From JBDWFY01 sp965275915 (lineage in GTDB: Bacteria > Pseudomonadota > Alphaproteobacteria > Rhizobiales > Stappiaceae), in contig CBDHYI010000008.1 of NCBI GenBank assembly GCA_965275915.1, positions 124,001-188,000 of the forward strand: a stretch of 64,000 bases of DNA. The letters run 5' to 3'. A program made the translations under genes and the position numbers. Shown in pieces: positions 54,843-64,000 of the stretch. The notes below the pieces were generated by a model. The model made no database searches, was not told the origin of the DNA, and worked only from the letters and a program-made list of their open reading frames with translations. Each line of letters starts with the position of its first letter. Positions within the stretch are counted from its first letter, which is position 1.

Positions 54843-55254
54843 TCGGACGGTCCTGAGCCGAAACCCGGTATGGATTTGATCCGGTCTTGCAAACTCGCTC
54901 CAAAAATCGCAAAAGGTGCCTCTGCAGTGCTACGCAACGATGTCCGATGGGCCGACTTTTCCCACCCCGCGAAAGGAATAGCGTGTTGACAGACAATATC
55001 CAATGGGCCGGGCCATTTTGCCCGCCGGCGTCGTTGGTCTGTATCTGTGGTGGAGAAGCACCACGGCACATAGTCCGCCTAATGCGTATCCCGCAAAAGT
55101 TGGAGCACTTTTGCGACAAGGATACGCGACACAATGAAGGCCTGGGCATTTCCCACGATTTGTCAATCGCGAGAATTGCCTTGGCCGGTAACCAGAACGG
55201 CATCGGTCAAATGATGCAACATAAACAAGACACGCTCTAAAAAAGGAGAGCAGC
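54843..55254. other. Divergent intergenic region between the ELM1 and lrp genes
   Basis: 412 bp without a gene. It contains the palindromic element at 55084-55127 and presumably the promoters of both divergent genes. Open frames on both strands here overlap and look spurious. Confidence 0.4.
55084..55127. repeat. Rhizobial-type extragenic palindrome
   Basis: Outer arms GCGTATC/GATACGC and inner arms CGCAAAAGT/ACTTTTGCG around a six-base centre. Dyads with a CGCAAAAGT...ACTTTTGCG core are abundant short intergenic repeats in Rhizobiales genomes (RIME/abc-like). Only one copy was noticed in this window. Confidence 0.6.
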
Positions 55255-55722
55255 GTGAAAGCGCGCCTCGATGCGATTGACTGGAAAATATTGCGCGAAT
55301 TGCAAGATGACGGGCGCATGACCAATGTCGAACTGGCACGCCGGGTTGGCATCTCGGCGCCTCCATGTCTACGGCGTGTGCGGGCGCTGGAAGAAGCGGG
55401 CATTATTTTAAGTTACCGAACACTCGTTGATGAAAAGCAGCTGGGTTACGATGTCACGGCGTTCGCCATGGTTGGACTGCACAGCCAGTCAGAAAGCGAC
55501 CTCGTGGCCTTTCAGAGCCTTGCCGGGGGCTGGGAAGCGGTTCGCGAGGCGTACATGCTGTCCGGTGAAGTTGATTTTCTGCTGAAATGCGTTGCTGCCG
55601 ATCTTCAGTCGTTTCAGTCATTTGTCATTGACGAATTGACCGCCGCACCGAATGTGGCCAGCGTTCGCACGGCCCTGACGATCCGTCGGACGAAAGACGT
55701 GCCTATTGTCCCGATTAAATAG
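55255..55722 (+). CDS. lrp: Lrp/AsnC-family regulator
   Basis: 155 residues; GGAG upstream of the GTG/ATG start. Helix-turn-helix DAIDWKILRELQDDGRMTNVELA, GISAPPCLRRVRALEEAG, then a RAM domain (AFAMVGLHSQSE, AYMLSGEVDFLLKCVAADL). Lies divergent to the ELM1/trxB/lsrB cluster, a neighbourhood seen in other Rhizobiales. Probably responds to an amino acid. Confidence 0.88.
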   Translation: MKARLDAIDWKILRELQDDGRMTNVELARRVGISAPPCLRRVRALEEAGIILSYRTLVDEKQLGYDVTAFAMVGLHSQSESDLVAFQSLAGGWEAVREAYMLSGEVDFLLKCVAADLQSFQSFVIDELTAAPNVASVRTALTIRRTKDVPIVPIK

Positions 55723-55731
55723 GTCCTGAGC

Positions 55732-56205
55732 CTAGACGAACCGGACCGTGACAATTTCATAGGCCCGTGCTCCGGCCGGGGCAACGACTTCGACGCTGTC
55801 GCCGACGGACTTGCCGATCAGCGCGCGGGCAATCGGTGAGGAAATCGAAACCCGCCCATTGGTGGCGTCGGCCTCGACATCGCCGACAATCTGGTAACGT
55901 TTCTCCTCGCCGGTATCCTCGTCTTCGAGCGTAACAGTTGCTCCGAACTTCACGACATCACCGGTCATTTTAGCGACGTCGATAATTTCCGCCCGTCCGA
56001 CCTTGTCTTCAAGCTCGCTGATTCGGCCTTCATTGAGGCTCTGCTGCTCCTTGGCGGCATGATATTCGGCATTTTCCGAAAGATCGCCATGGGCGCGCGC
56101 TTCAGAAATGGCACTGATAATCCGCGGCCGTTCGACCGCTGTTCTTTCTTCAAGTTCCTTGATCAGCGCATCGTATCCTTGCGCGGTCATAGGTACTTTT
56201 TCCAT
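55732..56205 (-). CDS. greA: Transcription elongation factor GreA
   Basis: 157 residues: N-terminal coiled coil with the acidic tip (ISEARAHGDLSENAEYHAAKE) and a C-terminal FKBP-like domain (YQIVGDVEADATNGRVSISSPIARAL, GKSVGDSVEVVAPAG). Stimulates transcript cleavage by backtracked RNA polymerase. Lies 102 bp downstream of carB on the same strand and ends 9 bp from the end of lrp. Confidence 0.95.
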   Translation of the reverse strand: MEKVPMTAQGYDALIKELEERTAVERPRIISAISEARAHGDLSENAEYHAAKEQQSLNEGRISELEDKVGRAEIIDVAKMTGDVVKFGATVTLEDEDTGEEKRYQIVGDVEADATNGRVSISSPIARALIGKSVGDSVEVVAPAGARAYEIVTVRFV

Positions 56206-56307
56206 GGTCGTTGACCTTAACTTACAGGTGCAAGCGCCATTAAGACGTTGCCTCAGACAAAAAGACGAACGTCGCCGGCGGGCATTTTCCCGCTGGCGGA
56301 CGCAAAT

Positions 56308-59300
56308 TCACTTGACCGGAGCGAAATAGGACTGCAGCGGCCGAACTTCAAGGTTGCCGCTCAAATATGCCTCAACACCCCGCGTGGCGGCGGCGGAACC
56401 AGCCAGTGTTGTATAGTAAGGAACCTTACGAAGCAAAGCGGCCCGGCGCATGGAACGGCTGTCGGCGAGCGCCTGCGCGCCATCGGTGGTGTTGAAAACC
56501 AGTTGAACATCGCCGTTCTTGACCGCATCGACAATGTGCGGCCGGCCCTCATGCACTTTATTGATCTTGCTGCATTCAATCCCGTCGGACAAAAGAACCT
56601 GCCGTGTTCCGCCCGTCGCCATCACCTGAAAACCAAGCTCTTTCAGGATCTTAATACTCTCTCCAATGCGTGGCTGATCCACTTTTCGAACAGAGACGAA
56701 CACTGTGCCTCCGGTGGGAATCACCGATCCCGCACCAAGCTGGGATTTCGCAAAGGCGAGCTCAAATGAGCTGTCGAGCCCCATGACTTCGCCGGTGGAC
56801 CGCATCTCCGGGCCCAAGACAGTATCCACACCCGGAAAGCGGGCAAACGGAAAAACAGCTTCTTTAACGGCAATGTGGTCGAATTTTTTCTCTCTGAGAT
56901 CGAAATCGGACAGTTTTTCTCCGGCCATGATTCGCGCAGCGATACCCGCAATCGGCTCGCCGATCGTTTTGGCAACAAAGGGGACAGTACGTGAGGCTCT
57001 CGGATTTACCTCCAGAACATAGATCTCATCGCCTTTGATTGCGTACTGCACATTCATCAGGCCGCCGACATTGAGCGCCAAAGCCATAGCTTTGGTCTGG
57101 GCCTTGAGCCGCTCGATGATTTCGGCCGGGAGCGTATGCGGCGGAAGTGCGCAGGCGCTGTCGCCCGAATGGATGCCAGCTTCCTCAATATGTTCCATAA
57201 TGCCGCAAATGAAAACGTCCGTCCCGTCGCAAAGGGCATCCACATCGACTTCGATCGCATCGATCAGGTACCGGTCGAACAGAAGCGGGTTTTTGCCCAG
57301 GACCGTGTTGATCTGTCCCGTTTTGTCATTGGGATATTTGGCGCGGATGTCGGCAGGTACGAGTTCGGGCAGAGTGTGAAGCAGATAGTCCCCCAGGGCC
57401 TCGTCATCCTGGATGATCTGCATCGCCCGTCCACCAAGCACATAAGACGGTCGAACGACCAGCGGGTAACCGAGTTCGGAGACAACCAGGCGGCTTTGTT
57501 CCACGGAATAGGCGATGCCGTTTTCCGGTTGCTTGAGGGTCAGCTGTTTCAGCAGTTTCTGGAATCTGTCCCGGTCTTCCGCAAGGTCGATTGCGTCCTG
57601 TGAAGTCCCCAGAATCGGAATTCCTGCGTCTGTCAGCGCCTGAGCAAGTTTAAGCGGTGTCTGCCCGCCAAACTGAACGATCACGCCAAGGAGTGTGCCG
57701 TTCTGCTGTTCGACACGGATGATCTCCAGCACATCTTCAGCTGTCAGGGGTTCGAAATAAAGCCTGTCGGATGTGTCATAATCGGTCGACACCGTCTCCG
57801 GATTGCAATTGACCATAATCGACTCAAAGCCTGCATCGTTCAAAGCGAAAGCGGCATGACAGCAACAATAGTCAAACTCGATTCCCTGGCCGATCCGATT
57901 GGGCCCGCCTCCAAGAATGATGACCTTCTTCCGGTCCGAAGGCTCAGCCTCGCAAGCTGCCTCGCCTCCGAAGGACGATTCGTAGCTTGAATACATATAG
58001 GCCGTGGGTGATGCGAATTCTGCCGCGCAGGTATCAATTCTTTTATAGACCGGATGGACCTTGAGCCTGGTTCTCAGACTTGTGACGTCCTTTGCCGAAC
58101 ATCCGGCCAGGGCAGCCAGCCTGGCATCGGAAAATCCATGACTTTTGAGCAGGCGCAAATTGTCGGCGTCCCGGGGCAGTCCGTGCTTGCGAACCCGGTT
58201 TTCGAGATCGACAATGCGTTGCATTTGCTCAAGAAACCAGGGATCGATCTTACAGGATGCATGAATCTGTTCGTGATCGATACCCAGGCGCATCACCTGA
58301 GCGACTTTCAGAATCCTGTCTGGTGTGGGCGTGCCGAGGGCGGCACGGATCGCATTGAGATTGTCTTCTTTGCCAAGGTCGGGAATTTCGATTTCATCCA
58401 GACCATCCAGCCCCGTTTCCAGACCGCGAAGCGCTTTTTGCAGGCTTTCGGTAAATGTCCGGCCGATTGCCATCACTTCACCGACCGATTTCATGGCGGT
58501 CGTCAGTGTGGGCTCGGCCCCGGGGAATTTTTCAAAGGCAAAGCGCGGAATTTTTGTAACAACATAGTCGATCGAGGGTTCGAACGAGGCCGGTGTCGCT
58601 CCACCGGTAATGTCATTCTCCAGTTCATCCAGCGTATAGCCGACAGCCAGACGGGCCGCCACCTTGGCGATCGGGAATCCGGTTGCCTTGGACGCCAGCG
58701 CGGACGAGCGCGATACCCTGGGGTTCATCTCAATGACGATCAGACGGCCGTTTTCGGGGTTGACGGCGAACTGGACATTGGAACCGCCGGTTTCCACCCC
58801 GATTTCCCGCAAGACCGCGAGCGAGGCATCGCGCATGATCTGATATTCTTTGTCCGTCAGTGTCAGTGCCGGCGCGACGGTGATCGAATCGCCGGTATGG
58901 ACACCCATCGGATCGAAGTTTTCGATCGAGCAGACGATGATGCAGTTGTCGTTCCTGTCCCGGACAACCTCCATCTCGAATTCTTTCCAGCCAAGAACCG
59001 ATTCCTCGATCAGAACCTCAGTGGTCGGAGAGGCGTCCAGCCCGCGCTCTATAATGTCGAAAAACTCTTCCCGGTTATAGGCGATGCCGCCGCCTGTCCC
59101 GCCCATGGTAAAGGACGGCCGGATGATGGCCGGCAGCCCGATTTCCTTGAGGGCACCAAACGCGTCGGCCATGCTGTGGGCCAGAACCGAACGGGGTGTG
59201 TCCAGACCGATCTTGGTCATGGCCTCCCTGAAGCGTTCCCTGTCCTCTGCCTTATCGATGGCATCGGCTGTTGCACCGATCATCTCGACGCCGAACGTCT

Positions 59301-59625
59301 CAAGGACGCCCAGTTTGCGCAAAGACAGTGCGCAGTTAAGCGCCGTCTGGCCGCCCATGGTGGGCAAAAGCGCATCAGGCCGTTCTTTTTCGATTATTTT
59401 TGCGACGATTTCCGGGGTGATCGGCTCGACATAGGTGGCATCCGCCAGATCAGGGTCGGTCATAATCGTGGCCGGATTGGAGTTCACCAGTACGATCCGG
59501 TACCCCTCAGCTTTCAGGGCCTTGCAGGCCTGCGTTCCGGAATAGTCAAACTCACATGCCTGGCCGATGACAATCGGGCCGGCGCCAATGATCATAATTG
59601 ACTTGATATCTGTGCGTTTTGGCAT
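56308..59625 (-). CDS. carB: Carbamoyl-phosphate synthase large subunit
   Basis: 1105 residues from ATG 59625 (MPKRTDIKSIMIIGAGPIVIGQ). Two homologous ATP-grasp halves: the first has IIRPSFTMGGTGGGIAYN, the second KVIILGGGPNRIGQGIEFDY and LVVRPSYVLGGRAM. The C-terminal MGS-like allosteric domain includes FQVMATGGTRQVL. Makes carbamoyl phosphate from bicarbonate, ammonia and 2 ATP for pyrimidines and arginine. carA is 3 kb away on the same strand, separated by regulators, as often seen in alphaproteobacteria. Confidence 0.96.
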   Translation of the reverse strand: MPKRTDIKSIMIIGAGPIVIGQACEFDYSGTQACKALKAEGYRIVLVNSNPATIMTDPDLADATYVEPITPEIVAKIIEKERPDALLPTMGGQTALNCALSLRKLGVLETFGVEMIGATADAIDKAEDRERFREAMTKIGLDTPRSVLAHSMADAFGALKEIGLPAIIRPSFTMGGTGGGIAYNREEFFDIIERGLDASPTTEVLIEESVLGWKEFEMEVVRDRNDNCIIVCSIENFDPMGVHTGDSITVAPALTLTDKEYQIMRDASLAVLREIGVETGGSNVQFAVNPENGRLIVIEMNPRVSRSSALASKATGFPIAKVAARLAVGYTLDELENDITGGATPASFEPSIDYVVTKIPRFAFEKFPGAEPTLTTAMKSVGEVMAIGRTFTESLQKALRGLETGLDGLDEIEIPDLGKEDNLNAIRAALGTPTPDRILKVAQVMRLGIDHEQIHASCKIDPWFLEQMQRIVDLENRVRKHGLPRDADNLRLLKSHGFSDARLAALAGCSAKDVTSLRTRLKVHPVYKRIDTCAAEFASPTAYMYSSYESSFGGEAACEAEPSDRKKVIILGGGPNRIGQGIEFDYCCCHAAFALNDAGFESIMVNCNPETVSTDYDTSDRLYFEPLTAEDVLEIIRVEQQNGTLLGVIVQFGGQTPLKLAQALTDAGIPILGTSQDAIDLAEDRDRFQKLLKQLTLKQPENGIAYSVEQSRLVVSELGYPLVVRPSYVLGGRAMQIIQDDEALGDYLLHTLPELVPADIRAKYPNDKTGQINTVLGKNPLLFDRYLIDAIEVDVDALCDGTDVFICGIMEHIEEAGIHSGDSACALPPHTLPAEIIERLKAQTKAMALALNVGGLMNVQYAIKGDEIYVLEVNPRASRTVPFVAKTIGEPIAGIAARIMAGEKLSDFDLREKKFDHIAVKEAVFPFARFPGVDTVLGPEMRSTGEVMGLDSSFELAFAKSQLGAGSVIPTGGTVFVSVRKVDQPRIGESIKILKELGFQVMATGGTRQVLLSDGIECSKINKVHEGRPHIVDAVKNGDVQLVFNTTDGAQALADSRSMRRAALLRKVPYYTTLAGSAAATRGVEAYLSGNLEVRPLQSYFAPVK

Positions 59626-59747
59626 GTTGGCTCGCAAAAACTTCGCGGCTGCCGGTTGGCGCCGCGGTTCAAACGGGATTGGTTAAGAATTTGGGCGCGG
59701 TTATAGGCAAAAAACGACGTCACGTGAACCCCGCTTTTGTGAAACCG

Positions 59748-60071
59748 TTAACGGCTGTTATCTATTTGTTTTGCCGGTCGGGAAATACCGGGCTCGGGTG
59801 TCGCCGATTCTCCATCAAAATCGGCAATTCCATGAGAAAGAGCGTAGCACGCCAGTCGAACGGCTTTGGGAATTTCAACAGCCCGTCCGTCGCGATCGCC
59901 CTTCTCGTAATATTGAATCATTCTTTTTTTGAGGCCGAGTCTGTCGGCGGCGTCTTTTTGTTTCAATCCGAGAGATTTACGCCAGATCCGAAACTGCTCA
60001 GACGTCATCGATGAACGGTTTGCCTTGCCCGGTTCGGTCTCTATGGCTTTCGCCACCATAGCCTGCTCCAT
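59748..60071 (-). CDS. Small XRE-type helix-turn-helix protein
   Basis: 107 residues with one Cro/CI-type helix-turn-helix: SEQFRIWRKSLGLKQKDAAD, RLGLKKRMIQYYEKGDRDG. The rest is short and polar. Located between carB and a gene-poor stretch. Targets unknown; it may be a stand-alone regulator rather than a phage relic. Confidence 0.65.
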   Translation of the reverse strand: MEQAMVAKAIETEPGKANRSSMTSEQFRIWRKSLGLKQKDAADRLGLKKRMIQYYEKGDRDGRAVEIPKAVRLACYALSHGIADFDGESATPEPGISRPAKQIDNSR

Positions 60072-60809
60072 ACTCGTTTGTACGCCGCACGCGGGCCCGC
60101 ATGCCGAGGCTTTGCCATGATCGCGTTAACGGTGTCCGCGCCGATTTTGGCGCACTGTGTGCTGTTTTTCAATGATGTTTACCCGATGCGGATCGCTGCG
60201 GGAAGGGTTTCTTTGCAATGTCCGTTAATCGTTGGACCGGTCGTGCCGGTCCGGTTCAACGCCGACCAAACCTGACTTCGGTTTTGTCTCCCGCTCAGGC
60301 AACCGTAAAGGCGAGAGAGGCCGCATTATGAGCTGGTGCGGACGTCGGCAGAGCCCGACTACGGCGGTTCGGCGCGGGCACCGTATGGAAAGACCTGTCG
60401 CAGGCTGCGGTCGGGTGGATGTGGAGTGCGGCGCGGAAAGACCGCTTTGGGCAGGGATACAAAGCCGGAAGAATGGATGAATACGATACTTTCAACTCTT
60501 AATAAAATTTAAGTAGTCACGTTTACAATTGTTTAAAGTTAATTAAACTGAATCTATCATTTCAGGTGTTGAGTATAGTTAACTCGTAATTTTTTCATTG
60601 TTTGAAATCACAATTTCATTAAAAGCGGTTTCAGGAATTATTGGTTTTCCGTAGTTCAAAGTAATTTTGGCTAATTTATGCCACAATTGCTTTCGCCCAT
60701 TTGGTTGAATCCCGAGCTGGAAAAGTGACTCTCCGGCCCTTAGTACGGACCTGCGAGGCAATTCGTCCTTTTGTGCTCATGGACCTGCAGGTCAGAGGAG
60801 GCATCGTTT
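60072..60809. other. Gene-poor region upstream of the AraC-type gene
   Basis: About 740 bp. The left part is GC-rich with unconvincing overlapping frames; 60480-60680 is clearly AT-rich and probably holds the promoter of the araC-type gene. No RNA gene recognised. Confidence 0.4.
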
Positions 60810-61823
60810 TTGCTGGCCGAAAGCGACTATCTCATTCAAGCGCGCGCGTTGCGCGGTATCGACAGCTATGTCGCTGCTCAGGGCCTTTCATTCGAAAAGC
60901 TGCAGGCCAGGAGCGGGATGGAAAATGTCGACGTCAATGCGATGTCAAATTATGTGTCGCTCTCTCGCTTCGCCGATCTTCTGGCTCACGCGTCAGATCA
61001 ACTCGACGACGATCAGTTTGCGCTGAAAGCATCGATTGCCCGTCCGCAAATGGGTTTGAGCACGTCCGCGCATTGTTCCACCTACGCGCCGACCATCGAG
61101 GAAGCAATTAAGTCGTTTATTGAGTATGCACCGGTTTACATAGACCTTGCCGCGCTGCGGCTCGTCAAAACCGCAAACGATGCGGCGATCGAATTGCGGG
61201 TCCCCTCCATAATTGCCAACAAAGACCAGTTGTCGGATCGGTTGGTGGCCAATGCTGTTAATCGGATGCGAGGATCTCTCGGCGCAGACTGGATGCCTGA
61301 TCGAATCGAGTTGCAGCGCAGGGCTCCGGCAGATCAATCGCTCTACAGGCGGCATTTGTGCAAGGATTGCCGATTTGACAGTCCGGCGAATTTCGTCCGC
61401 TTCAAACTCGCCACGTTGCCCATGGTCAATCCTTACCATGATGCGGACCTCTACGAGGCTCTCGTCGAGTTGAACAAGCGGCTTTTGAGTGAGCGAAGGA
61501 AAGTCAGCGGCACAATTCAACGTGTAATAGAAGAAATCACCGCAAAACTGCCACATGGTGACTATTCGATAATGACTGTTGCAAAAATGTGCAACATGAG
61601 TGTTAGGGGCCTTCAGAGACATTTATCTGATAAGGGTACAAGTTTTGTTGAAATAGTTGATGAGACAAAAAAAGAAATATCCCGAAATTACATTGAAAAT
61701 ACTCAACTATCAATATCGGAAATTTCTTATCTTACTGGATTTTCAACTGTAGGTAATTTTACAAGAGCTACGAAAAGATGGTTCGGATTCTCGCCAACGC
61801 AGTTAAGACGAAATAAAATGTGA
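60810..61823 (+). CDS. AraC-family regulator (arabinose-binding-domain type)
   Basis: About 337 residues. The N-terminal ~190 match the Arabinose_bd/OruR-type ligand domain (ALRGIDSYVAAQGLSFEKL, FADLLAHASDQLDDDQFAL, SIARPQMGLSTSA). The C-terminal AraC helix-turn-helix pair reads TVAKMCNMSVRGLQRHLSDKG and ISEISYLTGFSTVGNFTRA, then KRWFGFSPTQLRR. I chose a TTG start at 60810 because AGAGGAGG lies 8 bp upstream. Codons after ~61600 are more AT-rich than the first half. No obvious target adjacent. Confidence 0.78.
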   Translation: MLAESDYLIQARALRGIDSYVAAQGLSFEKLQARSGMENVDVNAMSNYVSLSRFADLLAHASDQLDDDQFALKASIARPQMGLSTSAHCSTYAPTIEEAIKSFIEYAPVYIDLAALRLVKTANDAAIELRVPSIIANKDQLSDRLVANAVNRMRGSLGADWMPDRIELQRRAPADQSLYRRHLCKDCRFDSPANFVRFKLATLPMVNPYHDADLYEALVELNKRLLSERRKVSGTIQRVIEEITAKLPHGDYSIMTVAKMCNMSVRGLQRHLSDKGTSFVEIVDETKKEISRNYIENTQLSISEISYLTGFSTVGNFTRATKRWFGFSPTQLRRNKM

Positions 61824-62116
61824 ATAATAATTTGTTCGCTGACGCAGAGACAATATTGCGCTACAATCTTTGCTTGAAGCAAATGGCGTTTGAAGCAAAA
61901 TATATGGCGCCGTGAGCTAAGCGCAGCAATCCGGTGAAATGGCATAACTTCCGTAAGGTCGCCTTTAAATGTCTACTACCGATAACAAGAAGACCGATGA
62001 TCACAAATAAAGATCCGGAAAACGGGCCGCCAGGTCTCTAATCACGGACGCACGGCACCCAGTAAAACAGTTCGCGCTCTCTAGGAGGGACGGGCGCGCA
62101 GAAAGTCTCCTGCAGG
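61824..62116. other. Intergenic, nothing recognised
   Basis: About 290 bp between two plus-strand regulator genes. No terminator or RNA gene seen. Confidence 0.3.
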
Positions 62117-62617
62117 ATGGCTCTTTTCAGGAAGATGTTTCGCGTAGGAAGATCAATAACAAACGGCAAGATGGTTATAATGAACGCAGCTCCCAAGACT
62201 TTAAAAGTCGCTCCAGACATAGCAGGGCCGATTACCGGTGATGCAGATGATGAGACGCTGAAGTCCATCGCGGATATGGCAGATTATTTCGACGTCACTC
62301 TGCGCACACTTCGTTTTTATGAAGAGAAAGGCTTACTGGCGCCGGTTCGAAAAGGCACAAGACGCTTCTACCGGCAACGTGATATTGACCGTATGCGTGT
62401 GATTTTGCAGTCCAAGCGTATAGGATTGACGCTCGCGGAAATACGCCGAGTGATCGGGCTCCTGGAAGGGAACGCTCCCCGCGACGATCAATTGGCTGAA
62501 TTGCGGACGATTTGTTCCTCACAAACGGATTTGCTCAGAGAGCAGTTCGAGCAGGTTCGTCAACAGCTTGAGGAAGTCGAGCAGGTTGTTTCGCAACTCA
62601 AGGCTATGGACAGCTGA
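62117..62617 (+). CDS. MerR-family transcriptional regulator
   Basis: Up to 166 residues; the start is uncertain, with ATGs at 62117, 62171 and 62180. MerR helix-turn-helix SIADMADYFDVTLRTLRFYEEKG, then FYRQRDIDRMRVILQSKRIGLTLAEIR and a long C-terminal coiled coil (LLREQFEQVRQQLEEVEQVVSQL). No cysteine cluster for metals, so the signal is probably organic or metabolic. Ends just before a terminator shared with carA. Confidence 0.8.
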   Translation: MALFRKMFRVGRSITNGKMVIMNAAPKTLKVAPDIAGPITGDADDETLKSIADMADYFDVTLRTLRFYEEKGLLAPVRKGTRRFYRQRDIDRMRVILQSKRIGLTLAEIRRVIGLLEGNAPRDDQLAELRTICSSQTDLLREQFEQVRQQLEEVEQVVSQLKAMDS

Positions 62618-62644
62618 CCAAGCGCCAGCCTGTTACAAGAAAAG

Positions 62645-62673
62645 GGCCGGAGCGCATCGCTCCGGCCTTTTTT
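62645..62673. terminator. Bidirectional terminator between the merR-family gene and carA
   Basis: GGCCGGAGCG, CAT loop, CGCTCCGGCC, followed by TTTTTT on the plus strand and preceded by AAAG on that strand, so it can also serve the minus-strand carA that ends at 62694. Confidence 0.85.
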
Positions 62674-62693
62674 GTTTCGCTTGTCAGGCCTGA

Positions 62694-63914
62694 TCAGCCT
62701 GCCTGATCCATCTTCGGGAATTCTTCGATGAGCGGCAAATTCTTTCTCTCGCGCATCAGGTTTGTAAAACGTCTGAACAGATAATGGCTGTCCCGCGGGC
62801 CGGGCGATGCCTCGGGGTGGTATTGTACGGAAAAAACCGGTTTGTCTTTGACCCTCAGGCCGCAATTGGATTGATCGAACAGCGAAATGTGCGTTTCCTG
62901 GACATTCTCCGGCAGAGATGAGCTGTCGACCGCAAACCCATGATTCATTGACGTAATTTCGACTTTCCCCGTTGTGTTGTCTCGTACGGGGTGATTGGCG
63001 CCGTGATGGCCCTGATGCATTTTGATCGTGCGCGCACCCAGGGCCAAAGCCAACATCTGATGGCCCAGGCAAATGCCGAAAACCGGTATATTGGCATCTA
63101 TAACGGCCCGTATCGCATTGACCGCATAATCACCCGTTGCCGCCGGATCGCCCGGACCGTTCGAAAGAAACACGCCGTCCGGATTAAGGGCGAGAATGTC
63201 TTCGCCGTTGGCGTTGGCGGGCAGAACGGAGACGCGACAGTCCGCATCGGTGAGCAGACGCAGGATGTTGCGTTTGACGCCGAAATCAAGCGCAACAACA
63301 TGGAATTGTCCGTCTTCCTTTGCACCATATCCGTCCGAAAGCGACCAGGCGGTCTGCGTCCAGTCGAAGGGTTTTTCCGATGTTACCTCTTTCGCGAGGT
63401 CGAGGCCTTCAAGGTCCGGTACCGCCGCCGCCTGCCGTTTGAGTGCGTCAAGATCAAACTCACCGTCGGCGTTGTGGGCAATGACCGCGTTCTGCATGCC
63501 GTTGTTGCGAATCAAAGCGGTCAAAGCACGGGTATCCACATTCGATATTCCGATAATTCCGCGCCTTTTCAGCCATTCATCGAGATGCCCGGTGGCCCGG
63601 AAATTCGATGGTGTGGTAACGTCAGCACGAAACACGGCACCGCGAACGCCGGCCCGGTTGGAGAGGTCGACAGTTTCGACATCCTCCTCATTGGTTCCCA
63701 CATTACCGATATGGGGAAAGGTGAACGTGATTATCTGTCCGGCATAAGAGGGATCAGTGAGAATTTCCTCATACCCCGTAATCGCGGTGTTAAAGCAAAC
63801 TTCGCCTTCCGCAACGCCGGAGGCGCCAAGGCCCTGTCCTTTGATGACTGTCCCGTCCGCCAAAACAAGCGCGGCTGTGAGTGTCGGCGCGGACCATCCG
63901 TCAGCGTTCGTCAT
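62694..63914 (-). CDS. carA: Carbamoyl-phosphate synthase small subunit
   Basis: 406 residues from ATG 63914 (MTNADGWSAPTLTAALVLADG); an in-frame ATG at 63923 is also possible. N-terminal CPSase_sm_chain domain (GEVCFNTAITGYEEILTDPSYAGQ) and C-terminal class I glutamine amidotransferase with the catalytic Cys in VFGICLGHQML and the His-Glu pair in QYHPEASPGP. Supplies ammonia from glutamine to CarB. The window ends 86 bp upstream. Confidence 0.95.
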   Translation of the reverse strand: MTNADGWSAPTLTAALVLADGTVIKGQGLGASGVAEGEVCFNTAITGYEEILTDPSYAGQIITFTFPHIGNVGTNEEDVETVDLSNRAGVRGAVFRADVTTPSNFRATGHLDEWLKRRGIIGISNVDTRALTALIRNNGMQNAVIAHNADGEFDLDALKRQAAAVPDLEGLDLAKEVTSEKPFDWTQTAWSLSDGYGAKEDGQFHVVALDFGVKRNILRLLTDADCRVSVLPANANGEDILALNPDGVFLSNGPGDPAATGDYAVNAIRAVIDANIPVFGICLGHQMLALALGARTIKMHQGHHGANHPVRDNTTGKVEITSMNHGFAVDSSSLPENVQETHISLFDQSNCGLRVKDKPVFSVQYHPEASPGPRDSHYLFRRFTNLMRERKNLPLIEEFPKMDQAG

Positions 63915-64000
63915 GTCTTGCATTCTCAATCCGGTTGATGACATCATGCAGTTCCACACCGACTCAGCGGCCTCTGATTCTCAGGCCGAACGGAACGGTG

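Noticed and set aside
55721..55735. Fourteen-base match to the end of the MITE at 26848-26861
   Set aside because: A match of this length is expected by chance several times in 64 kb, and no partner repeat is nearby.
58054..59601. 515-codon frame antisense to carB
   Set aside because: Antisense artefact of a conserved gene; composition is not protein-like.

Overview
The window looks like chromosome of an alphaproteobacterium of the order Rhizobiales (Hyphomicrobiales). The right part carries a typical rhizobial housekeeping neighbourhood (lsrB-like LysR gene, trxB, lrp, greA, carB, carA, DUF992, DUF3775, ELM1-family protein), GC is moderately high in the genes, and GTG/TTG starts are used. 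I cannot name a genus from sequence alone.

Layout. (1) 0.4-5.4 kb: a minus-strand defence cluster, gajA-gajB (Gabija) followed by a third gene with a PD-(D/E)XK nuclease-like motif. (2) 5.7-40.4 kb: about 34.7 kb bounded by two 546-bp direct repeats (5671-6216 and 40399-40944), which are the 3' end of a corC/CNNM-type gene plus the first codons of a small downstream gene. The left copy keeps the small gene whole but lacks the corC 5' part; the right copy keeps corC whole but breaks the small gene. This is the arrangement expected if a circular element integrated by one crossover in the corC 3' end, or of an equivalent duplication. Inside lie two carbohydrate ABC uptake loci with an acid-sugar dehydratase-like enzyme and IclR and GntR regulators (7.2-18.3 kb); a PLD-family nuclease gene with a broken DUF6998 gene (18.4-19.8 kb); two autotransporters and an outer-membrane protein among decayed IS6, IS5, IS481, ISKra4-like and IS630 remnants (19.9-31.7 kb); a truncated flavin-monooxygenase-like gene with an MFS exporter; a minimal mercury locus merR / merF-GDCCVxC (33.6-34.5 kb); and a two-gene defence system matching Mokosh type I (34.7-40.0 kb). 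(3) 40.4-64 kb: core genome with intact corC, DUF1624 protein, GST, aspartate aminotransferase, an EF-G paralogue, MsrP, LsrB/TrxB, GreA and both carbamoyl-phosphate synthase subunits.

The most notable points are the direct-repeat-bounded island with defence systems at or beside both copies of the corC 3' end, the extra nuclease-like gene behind Gabija, a Cys in place of the Walker A Gly of GajA, the degenerate kinase domain of the MkoA-like protein, and a hairpin at 51.6 kb that displays a CCUCCUCCC anti-Shine-Dalgarno loop on the minus strand. All family names come from reading motifs by eye; no database search was possible.
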